Source: UBA1783 sp033808805 (lineage in GTDB: Bacteria; Bacillota_I; Bacilli_A; Erysipelotrichales; Erysipelotrichaceae). Taken from it: a DNA stretch of 64,000 nucleotides. The position numbers and the translations under genes were made by a program. The DNA is taken from positions 32,753 to 96,752 of the forward strand of contig JAPXMY010000008.1 of assembly GCA_033808805.1 (NCBI GenBank). The letters are read 5' to 3'. Positions within the stretch are counted from its first letter, which is position 1, and each line of letters starts with the position of its first letter. Of the stretch, positions 61,620 through 64,000 are shown one piece after another. The notes below the pieces were generated by a model that made no database searches, was not told the DNA's origin, and saw only the letters and a list, made by a program, of their open reading frames with translations.

Positions 61620-61648
61620 ATAATATCAGTTATTTTTACATTTGTAAA
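61620..61648 (-). promoter_or_regulatory. Promoter of the wall-protein gene
   Basis: TTTACA (complement of 61643-61648) and TATTAT (complement of 61620-61625) are spaced 17 bp on the minus strand. The -35 is one arm of the perfect repeat TTTACATTTGTAAA (61635-61648), a possible operator. Confidence 0.6.
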
Positions 61649-61747
61649 GTAAATTATCACTATATGGATATTAATGTTTGTAATACCTATTCTTTTATAT
61701 AGATAATTTCATATATTTGAAAATAAATCGCGAAAAATAAATTATCT

Positions 61748-61781
61748 ATTCAATTTACATTGAATTACAAGTATAATTATA
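61748..61781 (+). promoter_or_regulatory. Promoter of mscL with a dyad
   Basis: A plus-strand TATAAT follows ATTCAAT-ttac-ATTGAAT (61748-61765), a perfect 7-bp inverted repeat that covers the -35 position. Confidence 0.5.
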
Positions 61782-61805
61782 TCGGTTGAAAAAAAGGAGA
61801 AAAAC

Positions 61806-62261
61806 ATGGAAAAAAAAGGAATTATCGAAGAATTTAAGGAATTTATATCTAGAGGCAACGTCTTGGATATGGCAATCGGGGTCATCATTGGCGGTGCTTT
61901 TGGTAAAATAACATCATCACTTGTCAACGATGTCATTATGCCAGTCGTTTCTATTTTGACTGGTGGTATTGAATTTAAAAACTGGAAAATAGTGCTTAAG
62001 GAAGCTGTAAACGGTGCTGATGGGATGATTGATGCAACAACAGAAGTTGCCATTAATTTCGGTTCACTTGTAGCAACCATCATTGACTTTCTAATAATTG
62101 CTTTTACTGTCTTTAGCATCATTAAGCTGGTCAACAGATTCAAGAATAAACTGTTACGTGAAGAAGAAGCAGAAAAAGAAGTCGAAGAAGAAGCTGAGAA
62201 AGAGCCTTCAGAAGAAGTTAAATTACTTACTGAAATTCGTGATGCTCTAAAAAACAATTGA
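61806..62261 (+). CDS. mscL: Large-conductance mechanosensitive channel MscL
   Basis: 151-residue membrane channel that opens under strong membrane tension and saves cells from hypo-osmotic shock. Helix 1 has FISRGNVLDMAIGVIIGGAFG with the pore glycines, and helix 2 is SLVATIIDFLIIAFTVFSI. The C-terminal bundle is glutamate-rich and ends in EVKLLTEIRDALKNN, as is typical. The periplasmic loop is a little longer than in E. coli. AAAAGGAG precedes the ATG. Monocistronic with its own terminator. Confidence 0.97.
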   Translation: MEKKGIIEEFKEFISRGNVLDMAIGVIIGGAFGKITSSLVNDVIMPVVSILTGGIEFKNWKIVLKEAVNGADGMIDATTEVAINFGSLVATIIDFLIIAFTVFSIIKLVNRFKNKLLREEEAEKEVEEEAEKEPSEEVKLLTEIRDALKNN

Positions 62262-62265
62262 TTTT

Positions 62266-62303
62266 AAAAAAGTTGTAAATTTTCTATCTACAACTTTTTT
62301 ATT
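62266..62303 (+). terminator. Terminator of mscL
   Basis: AAAAAAGTTGTA (62266-62277) pairs with TACAACTTTTTT (62289-62300), a 12-bp perfect stem with a T tract. Confidence 0.88.
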
Positions 62304-62383
62304 CTTGTTAATAAATTAATATTTAGGCTTTTCAGCTCAAGTGTTATATAATTAGTTTGCCAGTCTTGATGAGAGGTGATAAT

Positions 62384-63214
62384 ATGCAACAGGTTTTACT
62401 ATTTTCAAAAATCAACACGATTACTGATTTTCTGGAGCCAAATGTAATAGATTATATCAATACCAAACAGACTTTCGCCTTTGAGAGTTTTGAAAATTCA
62501 AATATTTTCGCTTTCGAATGGCATAACATCAATATCTATGCCACAAAAGCAGAAAAGGTTTTAGTCTATATGGACAATGAAGATCTGTTTATTTTTTGTG
62601 AAAACGAAGGTTGTCTAAAAAATCTTGCCGTTCTACTGCCAGAAGGCTTCTCTAATGAAAAAGCCTTATATCAATTTTTCGTTAATCTGTTTCATGATGA
62701 TCTCAGGTTTTTAGAAAACTTTGAAAGCAAGATTACCGATATTGAAGATTCAGCCTTGAAAAATTCCAAACATAACTATCTGAATAAAATTATGTTTTAT
62801 CGCAAAGAATTGTTATCTTTAAAGCGCTATTATGAACAATTGGACATTATTTTAGATAATCTTTGTGCTAATGACAACAATATTTTATCTGCAGAAGGCG
62901 AAAGATTTATGGCAATTATCAGCGGAAGAGTTCACAGATATCACAGTTATGTTTTAAATTTACGCGACTATGTTACCCAGATGCGTGAAGCTTATCAGGC
63001 TCAGATTGATATCGAACAAAACCAGTTCATGAAAGTGTTCACTGTTGTAACCGCAATATTTCTGCCCTTGACTTTAATTGCCGGCTGGTATGGGATGAAC
63101 TTTAAATATATGCCCGAACTATATTGGGAATATGGCTATCTACTCGTCATCATACTGAGCATATCAGTCTGTGTTGGCATGCTATGGTATTTCAAAAAGA
63201 AAAAATGGTTTTAA
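62384..63214 (+). CDS. corA: CorA-family divalent cation transporter
   Basis: 276-residue transporter. A soluble N-terminal domain (about 1-210, ending in a long helix ALKNSKHNYLNKIMFYRKELL) is followed by two C-terminal membrane helices. The selectivity motif YGMNF lies after the first helix (MKVFTVVTAIFLPLTLIAGW), and the tail is basic (FKKKKWF). Magnesium is the usual substrate; other divalent ions are possible. The start is the ATG after GAGAGGTG. Confidence 0.92.
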   Translation: MQQVLLFSKINTITDFLEPNVIDYINTKQTFAFESFENSNIFAFEWHNINIYATKAEKVLVYMDNEDLFIFCENEGCLKNLAVLLPEGFSNEKALYQFFVNLFHDDLRFLENFESKITDIEDSALKNSKHNYLNKIMFYRKELLSLKRYYEQLDIILDNLCANDNNILSAEGERFMAIISGRVHRYHSYVLNLRDYVTQMREAYQAQIDIEQNQFMKVFTVVTAIFLPLTLIAGWYGMNFKYMPELYWEYGYLLVIILSISVCVGMLWYFKKKKWF

Positions 63215-63224
63215 AAGCTTATAT

Positions 63225-63260
63225 AAGCAGTCAATAATAATTATTAACTGCTTTTCTTTT
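63225..63260 (+). terminator. Terminator of the CorA gene
   Basis: AAGCAGT (63225-63231) pairs with ACTGCTT (63247-63253), extended by AATAAT/ATTATT, then a T-rich tract. Confidence 0.7.
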
Positions 63261-63293
63261 CCCCTTTTTAACACGTAAGTTCTACTTAATATT

Positions 63294-63897
63294 TTATTTC
63301 AGCCACCAGGCTTTTACTCTATAGTCAAGGTTAAAACTGTCATCAATGAATTTATAAATATCGTTAACAGTTTTTCTATAGACTTTGTTTTTTGGTTTTA
63401 TATTTTTTCTAAGTTCTGAGGCAATTTCACTCTGATCGTTAATTTCTATCAGCTGTCCCTGCTCAAAGACTAATTCTATTAGAACTTTATAAGCCCAACC
63501 ACGTTGAAAACCCATATGAATGTAATACTCACGTAAAAATTCATCACCAACAAGAATCTTTCCTGAAAACAGCATCTTAATGTTTAAGTTCTTGTATAAG
63601 TGATGACCAATATACTCTTCAAGTTCTAAATTATAATTATTTGGAACTGCTTCAACATTATTAATACTGGGATAGAGACCATCTTTAGAATTAATATACA
63701 GATCTTCTAAAAAAATGCCTTTATCATTTATATTATAAACACACCAAAACCCATTCCAGCAGCCTGTATGTAGCGGTGCAGGAGTAATGCCATAATCTTT
63801 TGGATTAAAATTCAGGGGGTTTGTTATCGCCACAATTGAATATTCTTTTTCTTTGTACTTGAATACATCTCCTTTTGGGAAGATTTGTCAAGGACAT
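63294..63897 (-). CDS. Hypothetical protein, start uncertain or frameshifted
   Basis: Soluble protein of unknown family with the segment TPAPLHTGCWNGFWCVYNI and a C-terminal helical part ending KAWWLK. An uninterrupted reading starts at GTG 63833 (179 residues) but lacks a ribosome site. The same frame continues upstream as FPKGDVFKYKEKEYSI to a stop. An ATG at 63897 opens MSLTNLPK in the adjacent frame and would join to GDVFKYKEKEYS if the A4 run (63873-63876 on the plus strand) were three bases. A frame error or a genuine short form are both possible. Confidence 0.5.
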
Positions 63898-63919
63898 AAA
63901 CAAAATTTCTTTGATAAAT

Positions 63920-64000
63920 TTATATCTTCTCCGTTTCTCTCTTGATTAGCTTTAGGATTTTATCCTTGTATTTTTCGCCTGTACCTTGCTTGAAATGTAG
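63920..64000 (-). CDS. C-terminal end of an unidentified gene (cut by the window)
   Basis: The last 26 codons of a minus-strand frame that enters from beyond the window. They read LHFKQGTGEKYKDKIL and LKLIKRETEKI before TAA: charged, helical, without recognisable motifs. It ends 23 bp before the ATG of the next gene, so the two may share a transcript. Too short to identify. Confidence 0.4.
   Translation of the reverse strand, partial: LHFKQGTGEKYKDKILKLIKRETEKI

Overview
The window comes from a low-GC Gram-positive (Bacillota) genome. Ribosome sites are strong AGGAGG types. There is a T-box leader, CcpA (cre)-like sites, AddAB instead of RecBCD, several mannose-family PTS systems and a sortase-anchored wall protein. 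The mix of mannose-type PTS, MupG/DUF871 proteins and a VPPTG wall protein fits a gut Erysipelotrichia/Coprobacillaceae-like organism; that assignment is inference. UGA is an ordinary stop here (for example it ends the MerR gene).

Layout. 0-5 kb: the 3' part of a uracil permease, enolase, a metallo-beta-lactamase-fold protein, and lysS behind a lysine T-box. 5-13 kb: an amino-sugar/peptidoglycan salvage block on the minus strand (AraC regulator, MurP-like EIIBC, glucose-type EIIA, MupG, DUF3284, MurQ, mannose-type EIIB and a fused EIIC-EIID gene carrying two lesions). 13-16 kb: an acetyltransferase, a decayed gene fragment, and a MerR plus MATE exporter pair. 16.6-25 kb: an accessory stretch with an EF-hand-like protein, a frameshifted PLD-helicase-DUF3427 gene with a NUDIX gene, a DUF1016 nuclease and three unrecognised genes in a row. 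25-32 kb: a TIM-barrel isomerase-like protein, a secreted NlpC-like protein, a FUSC-family protein, an Lct-type lactate dehydrogenase/Etf operon and an HD hydrolase. 32-46 kb: sugar import and isomerisation (two ManA-family proteins, a cupin glucose-6-phosphate isomerase, NanE, two complete EIIB/IIC/IID sets, a GntR regulator, a PIG-L-fold protein, a tandem GNAT and a second MupG-like protein). 46-64 kb: a heterodimeric ABC exporter, PrsW, NUDIX, a frameshifted ArsR gene, DUF2130, AddAB, a wall-anchored beta-helix protein, MscL, a CorA-type transporter and two small genes at the edge.

How the genes fit together. MurP/EIIA would import MurNAc-containing sugars as 6-phosphates, MupG would cut MurNAc-6P from the disaccharide, and MurQ would release D-lactate and GlcNAc-6P. 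The LctBCD-like operon could oxidise that D-lactate, and NanE, ManA and cupin PGI feed other hexose and amino-sugar phosphates into glycolysis next to enolase. Two of these transcription units have CcpA-like sites. No mannose-family EIIA is encoded in the window, so all three mannose-type PTS sets must rely on an EIIA made elsewhere.

Several genes carry single-base frame disruptions, some of them at A/T runs (EIICD, the helicase, ArsR, perhaps the last small gene). Either this genome has many recent pseudogenes in accessory functions or the assembly has small indel errors. One lesion, a UGA in EIIC, is a substitution and not an indel.
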